Origin: Chloroflexus sp.
GTDB lineage: Bacteria > Chloroflexota > Anaerolineae > Anaerolineales > Villigracilaceae
Length of the DNA stretch: 64,000 bases
Direction of reading: 5' to 3'
NCBI GenBank assembly: GCA_020723995.1
Contig: DYHT01000002.1
Location: 23,847 to 87,846 of the forward strand
Of the stretch, positions 33,696-42,163 are shown in pieces. Made by a program: the position numbers and the translations under genes. A model generated the notes under the pieces. It saw only the letters and a program-made list of their open reading frames with translations. It had not been told where the DNA came from and ran no database searches. Every line of letters starts with the position of its first letter. Within the stretch, counting starts at the first letter, position 1.

Positions 33696-36095
33696 TTAAT
33701 TCCTCAACGGCTTACCCGTATTCAGCAGGCTCCACATGCGCTCCTGCGTCTTCTGCTCGCCGCACAGCGACAGGAAGGCCTCGCGCTCCAGGTCGAGGAT
33801 GTATTGCTCGCTGACCCAAGTCGGGCGGGAGAGATCGCCGCCGGTCATCACGTTGGCCAGTTTGGCGGCCATCACGCCTTCGTACTCGGTGATGTACTTG
33901 CCTTCCTTGAACGACCATGCGCCGACGCGTAACGCAGCCAGAGCGTCGCGGCCAGCCGCGTAAACCATCTCCGGCGCGGGCGGCTTGAAACCGGTGGCCG
34001 CCATGTGCAGCACTTCCTTCTTGGCCTCGGTCAGCAGATGATCGCGGCTCAACACCACGCGGTCAGCCGGGCCGAGGATGGCGAACTGGCGCGCCTCCTC
34101 GGCGCTGGTGGCTACTTTGGCCTGCCCGATTTGCTCGAAGACTTTCATCAGGCCTGGCAGGGCTTCGGCGCTTGGCACGCGCATCAACGGGTTGAGGATG
34201 CGGCGCATCATCTCCTTCGTCCCCCCGCCGGCCGGGATAACGCCCGCGCCAAGTTCGACCAGTCCAATATAGGTCTCGGCCGCCGCCACCACGCGCGAAG
34301 CATGCATGGTGATCTCGCATCCGCCGCCCAGCGTCAGTCCAGCCGGAGCGACTACCACCGGCCTGGCCGAGTAGCGCATGCGCATGTTCAGGTTCTGCAG
34401 CGCCGCCACCGCCTGCTTGAGCATCTCCCACATGCCCTGCTGGGCGGCGACCACGATCATGAACAGATTGGCGCCCGCCGAGAAATTGTCGGCCTCATTG
34501 CCCACCACCAGCCCGGCAAAATCCCGCTCGACGCGGTCGAGCGCCTCGTTGACCAGGCCGATAATGTCGGCGTCCAGGGCGTTCATCTTGGTATGGAACT
34601 CGACCAGCGCCACCCCGTCGCCGATGTCGTACAAACTCGCGCCAGCATTCTCACTGATGACTTTCTTCGCCCGTTTCAACTCGCTCAGAATCACCAGCCC
34701 CGGCGCGCGGGTGATGGGGACATAACTCTTTTTGACAACATCATAAACGCCGACTTTGCTATCACCTTCATAATGATAGAACGAAGTGCAACCGGACTTG
34801 AGCATGGTTACAACCCATTCGGCGGGCGCGAAGCCCTCGGCTTTCATCTGCTCGACCGTCTCGGCCACGCCAAGCATATCCCATATTTCGAACGGCCCGG
34901 AATCGTGCATGAAGCCCCAGCGCACGGCGTCATCAATTGGATTGGGCGTGTCGGCCACCTCGGGGATGAGCGAAGCCGAATACTGGAAACCCTGCAAGGT
35001 CAGCGCCCGGATGAGCTGCGCACCGCGGTCGGATTCGGCCAGGAATACTTTCAATCGTTCGCCCAGCGTCGCGAGGTCCTTGGCCTTGCCGACCGAATCG
35101 AAGCGCGGCTTGGTCGGCGGGATGTGTTCCAGTTTCTGCAAGTCGAGCGGCCAGAATTCCTTCTTGCCGTCCTCCGTGCGGACTTCCTTGTAGAAGCCGA
35201 CCTTGGTCTTGTTGCCCAGCCAGCCGCGCTCGACCATCGTATGAATGAGGTTGTTGGCGCCTTCGGCTTCGAGATATTTCAGCGCCAGTTTGTCGTGCTG
35301 GATGAGCGGGGCCAGGTTCTTGCCGACATGCTCCCACACGTCCACGCCGACCAAATCAATCAGCCGGAAGGTGGCCGTCTTCGGGTGGCCCATCAGCGGG
35401 CCGGTCAGCGCGTCCACCTCGTCCACGGTGTAATTGTTCTCGAGGAAGTAGTTCATGGCGAAGGCGGCCGTGCCAAAGGCGACGCGGTTGCCGATGAAGT
35501 TGGGCGTATCCTTGCACAGGACAATGCCTTTGCCCAGCCGGTATTCCCCGAACCATGCAATAAATTCGGTCACTTCTTTCAGTGTGTCGGCTGTCGGAAT
35601 GACTTCCAGCAGTTTCAAATAGCGCGGCGGGTTGAAGAAGTGCGTGCCGAGGAAATGCTGCTTGAAGCCCTGCGAGCACTCGGCAGCGATATCCTTGACC
35701 GGAATGCCAGATGTGTTGGTGCTGATGATAGCCTCCGGCTTACGCACTTTGTCAATGCGCGCCATCAACTGCCGCTTGATGTCCAGCCGCTCGATGATGG
35801 CTTCGATGATCCAATCGGCTTTGGCGATGACATCGAAATCGTCTTCGAGATTGCCAAGTTTGACGAAGGTCGCCAGATCCGAGGACATCAGGTTGGCCGG
35901 GCGGGCTTTGATGCAGCGCTCCCAACCCTCGTTGACAATCTTATTACGCCCTCCCTTATCGCTGGCAGGCGCGTCTTTAGGAACAATATCCAGTAGCGTC
36001 ACCGGCACACCAGCATTGGCTAGGTGCGCGGCCAGCGCCGCGCCCATCGTCCCTGCGCCGATGACAACAGCGTTGTGAACATGATAGTTTTGCAT
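33696..36095 (-). CDS. 3-hydroxyacyl-CoA dehydrogenase / enoyl-CoA hydratase
   Basis: A 799-residue bifunctional enzyme of the FadN type. Residues 1-~300 hold the NAD-binding start VIGAGTMGAALAAHLANAGV (~12) and the HADH motifs THFFNPPRYLKLLEVIP (~155) and CKDTPNFIGNRVAFG. A second C-terminal HADH-like segment spans ~360-480. Residues ~490-700 are an enoyl-CoA hydratase domain (NALDADI, FSAGANLFM, LTLGGGCEITMHA). It performs hydration and oxidation of enoyl-CoA. GGAGAG precedes the ATG. It shares the operon with two acyl-CoA dehydrogenases and the thiolase. Confidence 0.94.
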   Translation of the reverse strand: MQNYHVHNAVVIGAGTMGAALAAHLANAGVPVTLLDIVPKDAPASDKGGRNKIVNEGWERCIKARPANLMSSDLATFVKLGNLEDDFDVIAKADWIIEAIIERLDIKRQLMARIDKVRKPEAIISTNTSGIPVKDIAAECSQGFKQHFLGTHFFNPPRYLKLLEVIPTADTLKEVTEFIAWFGEYRLGKGIVLCKDTPNFIGNRVAFGTAAFAMNYFLENNYTVDEVDALTGPLMGHPKTATFRLIDLVGVDVWEHVGKNLAPLIQHDKLALKYLEAEGANNLIHTMVERGWLGNKTKVGFYKEVRTEDGKKEFWPLDLQKLEHIPPTKPRFDSVGKAKDLATLGERLKVFLAESDRGAQLIRALTLQGFQYSASLIPEVADTPNPIDDAVRWGFMHDSGPFEIWDMLGVAETVEQMKAEGFAPAEWVVTMLKSGCTSFYHYEGDSKVGVYDVVKKSYVPITRAPGLVILSELKRAKKVISENAGASLYDIGDGVALVEFHTKMNALDADIIGLVNEALDRVERDFAGLVVGNEADNFSAGANLFMIVVAAQQGMWEMLKQAVAALQNLNMRMRYSARPVVVAPAGLTLGGGCEITMHASRVVAAAETYIGLVELGAGVIPAGGGTKEMMRRILNPLMRVPSAEALPGLMKVFEQIGQAKVATSAEEARQFAILGPADRVVLSRDHLLTEAKKEVLHMAATGFKPPAPEMVYAAGRDALAALRVGAWSFKEGKYITEYEGVMAAKLANVMTGGDLSRPTWVSEQYILDLEREAFLSLCGEQKTQERMWSLLNTGKPLRN

Positions 36096-36115
36096 ATCAA
36101 TCTCTCCTTTTCAAA

Positions 36116-36178
36116 GTGTCAGGTATCAGGTGTCAAGTGTCACGTGACACCTGACACTTGACACGGGAACACCTGAAA
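36116..36178. repeat. Word repeat, GTGTCAG family, copy 2
   Basis: Words GTGTCAGGTATCAGGTGTCA and then complementary CCTGACACTTGACAC, with the central perfect palindrome GTGTCACGTGACAC. It fills the spacer between the acyl-CoA dehydrogenase TAG (36179-36181) and the fadB-like start. Confidence 0.85.
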
Positions 36179-37411
36179 CTAACGCAACTCGCTCGAGCGA
36201 TAGCCAAGTATCTGCCGCGCCACCACCAGCCGGTTGATCTGGCCGGTGCCTTCATAAATATCTGAAATCTTGGCGTCCCGGAACCACTTCTCGAGCAGGT
36301 ATTCACGGCTGTAACCCAACGGCCCCATGATTTCGACCGCCTTCTGGGTAATCCTATTGACCACATCACCAGCACGGACTTTGCTCATTGAGGACTCCAG
36401 AGCATTCGGCTTGCCGTTGTCCATCATCCAGACCGCCTTGAGCACCAGCCACCAGGCTGAGCGCAGCAGGATTTCCATATCAATCACATCCTTCTCGATG
36501 GAAGTCAACTTCTGGCGCGGCAAGCCATAACGGATGGTAACGCCTTTTTCGGCCAGCATCTCCTTGAGCAGTTCCAGCGTGGCGCGTGCCAGACCGATGG
36601 CCTGAGCAGCAACGATCGGCCGCGTCGCGTCGAAGGTGGCCATAGCGCCCTTGAAGCCGGTGGTGGCTTTGTCCGTGACCACCTCCGGACTGCCCAGGAT
36701 GTTATCGAATGGTACGCGGCAATCCTGCAACACAATCGAAACCGTGTCACTGGCGCGGATGCCGAGTTTGTGCTCCATTTTGGTCACCTGGCAGCCGGGT
36801 GTGCCGGCCTCGACCACGAACGGCCTCATGCCGGCGCGGCCGGCCGAGGGGTCAATCGTCGCCCAGACGACGATAAAGCCCTGCGAGTCGACCAAAGCCT
36901 TGTGTCCGGCGGTGACGAAAATCTTCTCGCCATTCAGCACCCACTCTTTGGTGTTCTTGTCCAGCACGGCTGTGGTGCGGATGGCGGAGGTATCCGAACC
37001 GGCTCCGGCCTCGGTCATGCACATGGCGTCGAAGGTCGGGGTCTCACCGCGGAAACGAGCCAGGAAACGCTCTTTCTGCTCCGGAGTGCCGGTGGCAGAG
37101 ACCGCCGCTGAGCCCAACATGCCGCCCGGCGTATCCAGGTAAATGCCGGCATCGCCCCATGAGAGCATCTCGACCATGTGCGCCAGCCGCTGAAAACCAA
37201 TGCGCGGGCCTTCTTTCTTGCTGTCGCCAGGCGCCATCGAACTGCCGCCCATCGCCCGCGCCGCGGTGTGCATGAAATTGATGTAATCCCACGGGATTTC
37301 GTGCTCGTTTTCGTCAAAGTGGCGCGAGACCGGCCGCATCATGTTGTCGGCAACGGTCTTGATGACGGTGCAAACACCAACAATTTTTTCGGGAGTTTCA
37401 AAGTCAATCAT
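36179..37411 (-). CDS. Acyl-CoA dehydrogenase
   Basis: A 410-residue FAD enzyme. The FAD/substrate segment AMCMTEAGAGSDTSAIRT is at ~130-147 and GEKIFVTAGHKALVD at ~160. The C-terminal YEGTGQINRLVVARQIL (~389) includes the usual catalytic-Glu region. It oxidises acyl-CoA to enoyl-CoA and passes electrons to ETF. GGAGAG lies six bases before the ATG. Chain-length preference cannot be told. Confidence 0.93.
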   Translation of the reverse strand: MIDFETPEKIVGVCTVIKTVADNMMRPVSRHFDENEHEIPWDYINFMHTAARAMGGSSMAPGDSKKEGPRIGFQRLAHMVEMLSWGDAGIYLDTPGGMLGSAAVSATGTPEQKERFLARFRGETPTFDAMCMTEAGAGSDTSAIRTTAVLDKNTKEWVLNGEKIFVTAGHKALVDSQGFIVVWATIDPSAGRAGMRPFVVEAGTPGCQVTKMEHKLGIRASDTVSIVLQDCRVPFDNILGSPEVVTDKATTGFKGAMATFDATRPIVAAQAIGLARATLELLKEMLAEKGVTIRYGLPRQKLTSIEKDVIDMEILLRSAWWLVLKAVWMMDNGKPNALESSMSKVRAGDVVNRITQKAVEIMGPLGYSREYLLEKWFRDAKISDIYEGTGQINRLVVARQILGYRSSELR

Positions 37412-37425
37412 TAGTATCTCTCCTT

Positions 37426-37538
37426 CTTGTCACCCTGAGCCAAAGCCCAGACCCTGAACGAAGTGAAGGGGAAGGGGCGAGCGAAGGGTCTCCTCACTAC
37501 AGGGAGATTCTTCGCCGCTGCGCGGCTCAGAATGACAA
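37426..37538. repeat. MITE-like element 1
   Basis: 113 bp with 15-base terminal inverted repeats TTGTCACCCTGAGCC / GGCTCAGAATGACAA (13 of 15 paired) and an internal CGAAG-rich hairpin. It lies between the two acyl-CoA dehydrogenase genes. The termini (TGTCATTCTGAG type) recur in the element at 50128-50277. Confidence 0.7.
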
Positions 37539-37546
37539 TATGTGAC

Positions 37547-38632
37547 TTAGACCATTGCCAGGCCGGTAAACGTGGCAAAGCCACGCCCCTCGCGCATCCA
37601 CATTTCCACCGGATGCTCACGGATATAGCCATGGCCGCCCAGGATTTGCACGGCGCGGTCGGTGACCATCATGGCCATATCTATCGCACCTGTCGCGGCC
37701 AGATAGGCCTGCTTGCTGGCCTCCGCGTGGCCCTTGTCAATCATCCAGGCCGTCTCCCAGACCAACATGCGGATGGCTTCGATTTCGGTGACCATCTCGG
37801 CCAGCATGAAAGCAATCGCCTGCTTCTGCGCCACCTTTACACCAAAGACATCCCGCTCCTTGGCATAATCGCGCGAATATTCAAAGGCGGCTTTCGTCAC
37901 ACCGATGGCCATGGCCGCAATCGCCACACGGCTGGCATCCAGCACCGGCGCAAAGTCACCAGCCAGCAGATTGGTTTTGGGGATTTTCACACCCTCCAAC
38001 GTGACCTTGAAGAACGGGATGGCGTTCAGCCCCATGAATTTCTCCCGCTCCTCACCGACCTTCAGCCCGGCCGCGCCCTTCGGGACGATAAATCCCTTCG
38101 TTGCCCCGTCCAGTTTGGCATAGACGATCATTGCTTCAGCATTGGCGGCAAACGGCGCAAAGGTTTTTTCGCCGTTCAGGATGTAGTCGCCGCCCTCGGC
38201 TTTGGCGACTGTTTTCAGGTCATTAGGGTCGAAGTCGAAGGCCGGTTCAATCAGCGCAGCGGTGTAGGCCTTCCAGTCGGCCGCGATGACCGGCGGCAGG
38301 TATTGGCTCTTCTGCTCCTCGGAGCCGGACAAAAGAATGGGGAGCGCGAATAGGCCCGGGGTCCCGACCGCCAGCGCGCCAGCCAAATCACCGTGCGCCA
38401 TCTCTTCGGCGGCCAGCACGCCGGTAACCGCGGAACGGTCACCAAATCCACCGTAAGCTTCGGGAATTGAGGCCTGCAACACACCCAGTTCCCAGCCTTT
38501 GCTGATTAACTTGGGAGGCAGTTCCTTGTTTTCATCCGCGTCGTGCGCCGCCGGACGCAGGTCACTGGCCGCGTACCGGCTAACAGCGTCTATCAACATT
38601 TTTTGTTCATCTGTGGGTTCGAAAGAATACAT
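37547..38632 (-). CDS. Acyl-CoA dehydrogenase, second paralogue
   Basis: A 361-residue acyl-CoA dehydrogenase-fold protein, with FDFDPNDLKTVAKAEGGDY, NGEKTFAPFAANAEAMIVYA and GGHGYIREHPVEMWMREGR. The C-terminus reads FATFTGLAMV where the first paralogue has YEGTGQI, so the usual catalytic Glu is missing at that position. It could use a Glu elsewhere or form a heteromeric partner of the other dehydrogenase. It starts at ATG 38632 behind GAGGAGGAG. Confidence 0.88.
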   Translation of the reverse strand: MYSFEPTDEQKMLIDAVSRYAASDLRPAAHDADENKELPPKLISKGWELGVLQASIPEAYGGFGDRSAVTGVLAAEEMAHGDLAGALAVGTPGLFALPILLSGSEEQKSQYLPPVIAADWKAYTAALIEPAFDFDPNDLKTVAKAEGGDYILNGEKTFAPFAANAEAMIVYAKLDGATKGFIVPKGAAGLKVGEEREKFMGLNAIPFFKVTLEGVKIPKTNLLAGDFAPVLDASRVAIAAMAIGVTKAAFEYSRDYAKERDVFGVKVAQKQAIAFMLAEMVTEIEAIRMLVWETAWMIDKGHAEASKQAYLAATGAIDMAMMVTDRAVQILGGHGYIREHPVEMWMREGRGFATFTGLAMV

Positions 38633-38652
38633 GGCTCCTCCTCGGTTAAGGT

Positions 38653-39735
38653 TTACAGGTTTGAAGGTTGGCAGGTTGAAAAGTTGGATTCCAGGATCAG
38701 CGCGGCGGCGGGATGCTCGATCCGTTGGTAGAGGACGGCAGCGGGGGCGGTCTGCGCCTCGAGTTCGTCCATGTTGGTGATGCGCAGCAGGCCGCGCTGG
38801 TAGAGGTATTCGACGTACGCGCCGACCTTTTCCAGAACCAGCAGGGCGTTGTAACCGCCCACGTCCGGATACAGCCGGGCAGTGATGCCGGCAATGGTGC
38901 GCTGCTCGGCCAGGATCTCCAGCGTCTGCGCCAAGCGCTCGGTCAGGAGCTGGCGCAGCGCCTCGATGCGGGCGGAAAGGTTCCCGATGGGGGCGTCATG
39001 GCCGTTGAGCGCCAGCCGCGCCCCGTTCGACCACCCATCCAGCCGCGCCAGCGATTCGAGGTACTGACCGATTCCCATGTACTGGATGATGCTCTCCGGC
39101 GCCTGGTGCGGGATGATGCGCTTGAGAACGTGGTCGCCGCTGAAAATGACATCCTCCAGCCGGATCGCCACGTGACCCGGACAATGCCCCGGCAGATGCA
39201 GCATCTCGAATGGCCCGACTTTCATCCCCGCCGCTTCATAGGTGTAATCCACCGGCACAGAGTGATAGAGCGCCTTGGTGAATTTGTACATGGTGATCAT
39301 CGCGCCGCGCTCTTCGGCCGGGACTCCCGCCTCGGCCAGGAATTCACCCAGGCGGCGGCTCATCAGCGCCAGGCGTTCCTCGTGACCGGAGACCGTCTGC
39401 AAATCGAGTTCGTGGATGCCGACGCGGGCGCGGGTTTTTCCATGCAGGTGGACCAGTCCGCCGAAGTGGTCAATGTGGCCGTGGGTGATCAGGATGTCGG
39501 TCAGGTATTCCAGGCGCATTGGCCTGCCGGTCTGCTGACCCACCTGCTCGAAGCCGGAAACCAGCCCGGCATTGGAGCGCTCGCTGCCGGAGCCGGTATC
39601 TATCAGCACGACCATATCCTCCACCAGCACCAGGTAGGCGTAGGCCCAGAACCTGGGAAACGCCTCCAGCGGCAGGCGGAAGATCTGCGCGCCGCCGGAG
39701 GTGGTGAACTGTTGTAAGGAAGGGTTCGAAGCCAT
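38653..39735 (-). CDS. MBL-fold metallo-hydrolase
   Basis: A 360-residue metallo-beta-lactamase-fold protein. The metal site is ITHGHIDHFGGLVHL (~88-102), with downstream HLPGHCPGHVAIRLEDVIFSGDHVL as the second half (~180-204, in two parts) and LNGHDAPIGN (~244). Such proteins in fatty-acid operons are often thioesterases or glyoxalase-like, but the substrate is unknown. The ATG lacks a ribosome site because a word repeat fills the 40 bases before it. Confidence 0.87.
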   Translation of the reverse strand: MASNPSLQQFTTSGGAQIFRLPLEAFPRFWAYAYLVLVEDMVVLIDTGSGSERSNAGLVSGFEQVGQQTGRPMRLEYLTDILITHGHIDHFGGLVHLHGKTRARVGIHELDLQTVSGHEERLALMSRRLGEFLAEAGVPAEERGAMITMYKFTKALYHSVPVDYTYEAAGMKVGPFEMLHLPGHCPGHVAIRLEDVIFSGDHVLKRIIPHQAPESIIQYMGIGQYLESLARLDGWSNGARLALNGHDAPIGNLSARIEALRQLLTERLAQTLEILAEQRTIAGITARLYPDVGGYNALLVLEKVGAYVEYLYQRGLLRITNMDELEAQTAPAAVLYQRIEHPAAALILESNFSTCQPSNL

Positions 39736-39776
39736 TAGTTATCAGCCATCAGCCATCAGCCATCAGCCATCGGCGA
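39736..39776. repeat. Word repeat, GCCATCA family, copy 2
   Basis: Five direct copies of TCAGCCA with one variant. On the minus strand it reads GATGGCTGATGGCT. This supplies the last codons (MADG) and TGA of the tetR gene and occupies the upstream region of the MBL gene. Confidence 0.85.
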
Positions 39777-40340
39777 TTGTCGGCACAACAATCCATTCAG
39801 GAAAAGGTCTGCAATGTGGTCAGCGATCTGATCTATCGTCAGCGGGCCGGAAGGCTTGTACCACGTGATCGTCCAGTTCAGCACTCCAAGCAGGGCGCGG
39901 GCAGTCAGCGTCGCGTCAGTAGCGCAAAACTTACCGGCATCTATGCCCTCTTGAATCAAATCCCGCCACAACCGTTCGAAGCGGTCGCGGCGGGGGATGT
40001 GGCGGGAGTGATATTTCGGTTCGAGGGAACGATGCTCGAGCAGGAGGACGGAGGCCAGATCCACTTTTTCGGTCAAGATACCGAGATAACATTTGGCGGC
40101 CTGGCGCAGTCTCTCGTCGGCTGGCAAATCCTGTTCCATCACGACCGAAAGGCGGTCAATCAGCAGATCGAGAGCTTGATCGAGCAAAGCTAACAGAATT
40201 TCCTGCTTACTGGTAACGTGGTGGTACAGGCTGGCCTTTTGGAGATTGACCGCTTCGGCAATATCCTGCATGGAGGCAGCATGAAAGCCCTTTTGACGAA
40301 ATATTTGAGCAGCAGCATCAAGGATATTTTCTCTATTCAT
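39756..40340 (-). CDS. TetR-family regulator of the fatty-acid operon
   Basis: A 194-residue TetR protein. The helix-turn-helix is ILDAAAQIFRQKGFHAASMQ followed by DIAEAVNLQKASLYHHVTSK (~5-45). The C-terminal ligand domain is of the FadR/AcrR type. It is the first gene of the leftward beta-oxidation operon and has a perfect 18-bp palindrome seven bases before its ATG. Repression of its own operon and release by acyl-CoA is the likely mode, by analogy with TetR-type FadR proteins. Confidence 0.92.
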   Translation of the reverse strand: MNRENILDAAAQIFRQKGFHAASMQDIAEAVNLQKASLYHHVTSKQEILLALLDQALDLLIDRLSVVMEQDLPADERLRQAAKCYLGILTEKVDLASVLLLEHRSLEPKYHSRHIPRRDRFERLWRDLIQEGIDAGKFCATDATLTARALLGVLNWTITWYKPSGPLTIDQIADHIADLFLNGLLCRQSPMADG

Positions 40341-40346
40341 GGCAAC

Positions 40347-40364
40347 CTACCGACCGGTCGGTAG
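40347..40364. promoter_or_regulatory. TetR operator palindrome
   Basis: CTACCGACCGGTCGGTAG is a perfect 18-bp palindrome. It lies between the tetR -10 and its ATG, where the transcription start would be. Sequences close to ACCGACCGGTCGGT are known operators of fatty-acid-type TetR regulators. Confidence 0.88.
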
Positions 40365-40368
40365 ATTA

Positions 40369-40397
40369 AGAATAGCAAAGTTTACACAAAAAGTCAA
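40369..40397 (-). promoter_or_regulatory. Promoter of the fatty-acid oxidation operon
   Basis: On the minus strand TTGACT (40397-40392), 17-base spacer, TATTCT (40374-40369). The operator palindrome begins five bases after the -10, so bound repressor would block initiation. Confidence 0.75.
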
Positions 40398-40426
40398 GAG
40401 GCAATGATAAAAAGATAAAAACATGC

Positions 40427-40432
40427 TATAAT
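40427..40432 (+). promoter_or_regulatory. -10 box giving a leaderless mRNA
   Basis: TATAAT ends seven bases before the ATG at 40440, and no ribosome site is present. Transcription would start at or next to the ATG. The -35 region is weak. Confidence 0.6.
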
Positions 40433-40439
40433 ATTTCGA

Positions 40440-40883
40440 ATGGCCGAATACAATCCGGACGCGTTTAGCCCTAAAGAAGCCGCGGCTTCAGCAGTTACCC
40501 TGCGCCGCCAGCGTTTGATGATCCTGTGGATAGCTCTGGGCGGGTTGGTTTTTCTGGCATTGATCGTACTGGCCGTCGTCGGGCTACTGCAGGACAGCAC
40601 ACCAACCGCAAAAATTCGCGACATCTTCATTATCTTCATGGCATTCGAGTCGCTGGTCATCGGCGCGGCATTGGTCATCCTGGTCATCCAGATTGCCACC
40701 CTGATCAACCTGTTGCAGAACGAGGTCAAACCCATCCTGGATGCGACCAACGAGACAGTAAATACACTGCGCGGCACAACCAGCTTCTTGAGCGAGAACT
40801 TAGTGGAGCCGGTCATCAAACTGAACAGTTATCTGGCCGGTATGCGAAAGTTATTTGACCTTTTCGGACTGAAACGAAAATAA
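40440..40883 (+). CDS. Small membrane protein, unknown
   Basis: A 147-residue protein with two hydrophobic helices (LMILWIALGGLVFLALIVLA ~26-45; FIIFMAFESLVIGAALVILV ~63-82). An amphipathic helical tail of DUF948-like character follows (LLQNEVKPILDATNETVNTL). It is followed by a YtxH-like gene, as often seen in Chloroflexota. The pair may act at the membrane in stress or envelope organisation; no function is proven. It may be translated leaderless. Confidence 0.75.
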   Translation: MAEYNPDAFSPKEAAASAVTLRRQRLMILWIALGGLVFLALIVLAVVGLLQDSTPTAKIRDIFIIFMAFESLVIGAALVILVIQIATLINLLQNEVKPILDATNETVNTLRGTTSFLSENLVEPVIKLNSYLAGMRKLFDLFGLKRK

Positions 40884-40916
40884 TCGTTCTTTCTCATTTG
40901 CGAAAGGAGAGATAAA

Positions 40917-41237
40917 ATGTCTGACCGTGATGATTTTGGAGCGTTCCTGATCGGGTTTGTTGTCGGCGGCTTGACCGGCGCAGTAGTAGCCCTGCTCTTG
41001 GCCCCGCAATCCGGCGAAGAGACACGCGCGCTGCTCAAGGAGAAAAGCATCGAGTTGCGCGACAAAGCCTCACAAACTGCTGAAGAGGCATTGTCCCGCG
41101 CTGGAGCGGCCGTGGCTGAAGCACGTGCAAACTACGAGAAGCTTGCCCAAGAAGTCAAAACGCGCGGCGGCGAAGTAGTCGAGGCCACCAAGAAGGTCGT
41201 CTCACGCAAGCGCGCCACAACCGAAACCGGTTCGTAG
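40917..41237 (+). CDS. YtxH-like protein
   Basis: A 106-residue protein. One glycine-rich membrane helix (GAFLIGFVVGGLTGAVVALL) is followed by LAPQSGEETRALLKEKS, the YtxH domain signature. A long Ala/Glu-rich coiled coil comes next. GGAGAG precedes the ATG. The domain is widespread, membrane-anchored and of unknown function. Confidence 0.85.
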   Translation: MSDRDDFGAFLIGFVVGGLTGAVVALLLAPQSGEETRALLKEKSIELRDKASQTAEEALSRAGAAVAEARANYEKLAQEVKTRGGEVVEATKKVVSRKRATTETGS

Positions 41238-41332
41238 AACTCGAACCGACGCGCACACTTTTTCCCGCGCAAATTCAGACAGGGGTTTGACCATCCTGAA
41301 CACGAGGCTGGTCGAACCCTTGTTTTGTTTCC

Positions 41333-41383
41333 AGTCCGCTTGAGCGGACTTTGTAACTCTAGCCGTGGACTTCTAGTCCACGG
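41333..41383. repeat. Two short perfect hairpins
   Basis: AGTCCGCTTGAGCGGACT at 41333-41350 and a second 21-base palindrome with arms CCGTGGACT/AGTCCACGG at 41363-41383. They lie in the spacer between the YtxH and methyltransferase genes. No T-run follows, so they are not obvious terminators. Confidence 0.75.
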
Positions 41384-41426
41384 CGGCGCTGGCGGCAAGT
41401 TTTCGATTGCTGGCAATAGCTAAAAA

Positions 41427-42095
41427 ATGCGGGAACAAATGACCACAGCAACGCGCTTCTTGCAGTTCATCCTCCGTCCCATCTATCATCTCCTCTACCA
41501 CCAGTTTGCCTGGACGTATGATTTCGTCGCGGCGGCGATTTCACTCGACCATTGGAACGAGTGGGTGTATTCGATCCTGCCCTACGCCCAGGGGCCACGC
41601 GTGCTGGAACTCGGTCACGGGCCGGGACATTTGCAGCTTGCCCTGCACAAGAACGGCTTCCAGGCTTACGGCCTGGACGAAAGCCACCAGATGAGCCGCC
41701 AGGCCGCGCGCCGCCTGCGCAAGAAAGGGATAGATGCCCAATTATCGCGCGGTCTCGCGCAGAATTTGCCGTTCGCGAAAGATACTTTCAAGAGCGTAGC
41801 GCTCACCTTCCCCAGCGAGTACATCTTCGACCCGCGCACGCTGTTGGAAATCCACAGAGTGCTCACGCAAGACGGCGAGCTGGTCATTTTGCCGCTTGCA
41901 TGGATCACCGGCAAACGTCCGCTCGAGCGGCTGGCAGCCTGGTTATTCCGCACCACGGGCGAGGCGCCGGGTAAGCCGGGAGAACTCAACCCGGAACTAA
42001 TCGGCTTGTTCGCGGGCGCCGGGTTTGAGGTCCGGAAAGAAATAGTTGAGTTTAAATCCAGCACATTACTATTTATCCTGGCAAAGAAGAAGTAG
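41427..42095 (+). CDS. Class I SAM-dependent methyltransferase
   Basis: A 222-residue protein with the SAM-binding motif RVLELGHGPGHLQLAL (~52-67), then GLDESHQM and LPFAKDTFKSVALTFPSEYI, and a Rossmann-type C-terminus. A UbiE/MenG-like small-molecule methyltransferase is possible, but the substrate is unknown. The start could instead be the ATG at 41439; neither has a strong ribosome site. Confidence 0.85.
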   Translation: MREQMTTATRFLQFILRPIYHLLYHQFAWTYDFVAAAISLDHWNEWVYSILPYAQGPRVLELGHGPGHLQLALHKNGFQAYGLDESHQMSRQAARRLRKKGIDAQLSRGLAQNLPFAKDTFKSVALTFPSEYIFDPRTLLEIHRVLTQDGELVILPLAWITGKRPLERLAAWLFRTTGEAPGKPGELNPELIGLFAGAGFEVRKEIVEFKSSTLLFILAKKK

Positions 42096-42113
42096 TATCT
42101 TAACCGTCATTTC

Positions 42114-42141
42114 TCGGCGGGATTGGAATCCCGCTCTACGG
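42114..42141. repeat. Solo copy of the GGCGGGA...TCCCGC hairpin
   Basis: A 28-base segment, TCGGCGGGATTGGAATCCCG plus CTCTACGG, is a single copy of the unit repeated five times at 63711-63885. It is followed by CTTTTTG, so it may also act as a terminator for the methyltransferase gene. Confidence 0.7.
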
Positions 42142-42163
42142 CTTTTTGTTGTACAATGAGGGT

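Noticed and set aside
34005..35996. Long open frame (663 codons) on the + strand opposite fadB
   Set aside because: It is fully antisense to the FadB-like gene, which has conserved motifs throughout. Long antisense frames arise from codon bias in GC-rich genes.
36116..36178. Regulator binding site, because of the central GTGTCACGTGACAC palindrome
   Set aside because: It lies inside an operon and belongs to the GTGTCAG word family also found between sufS and sufU; a repeat element explains it better.
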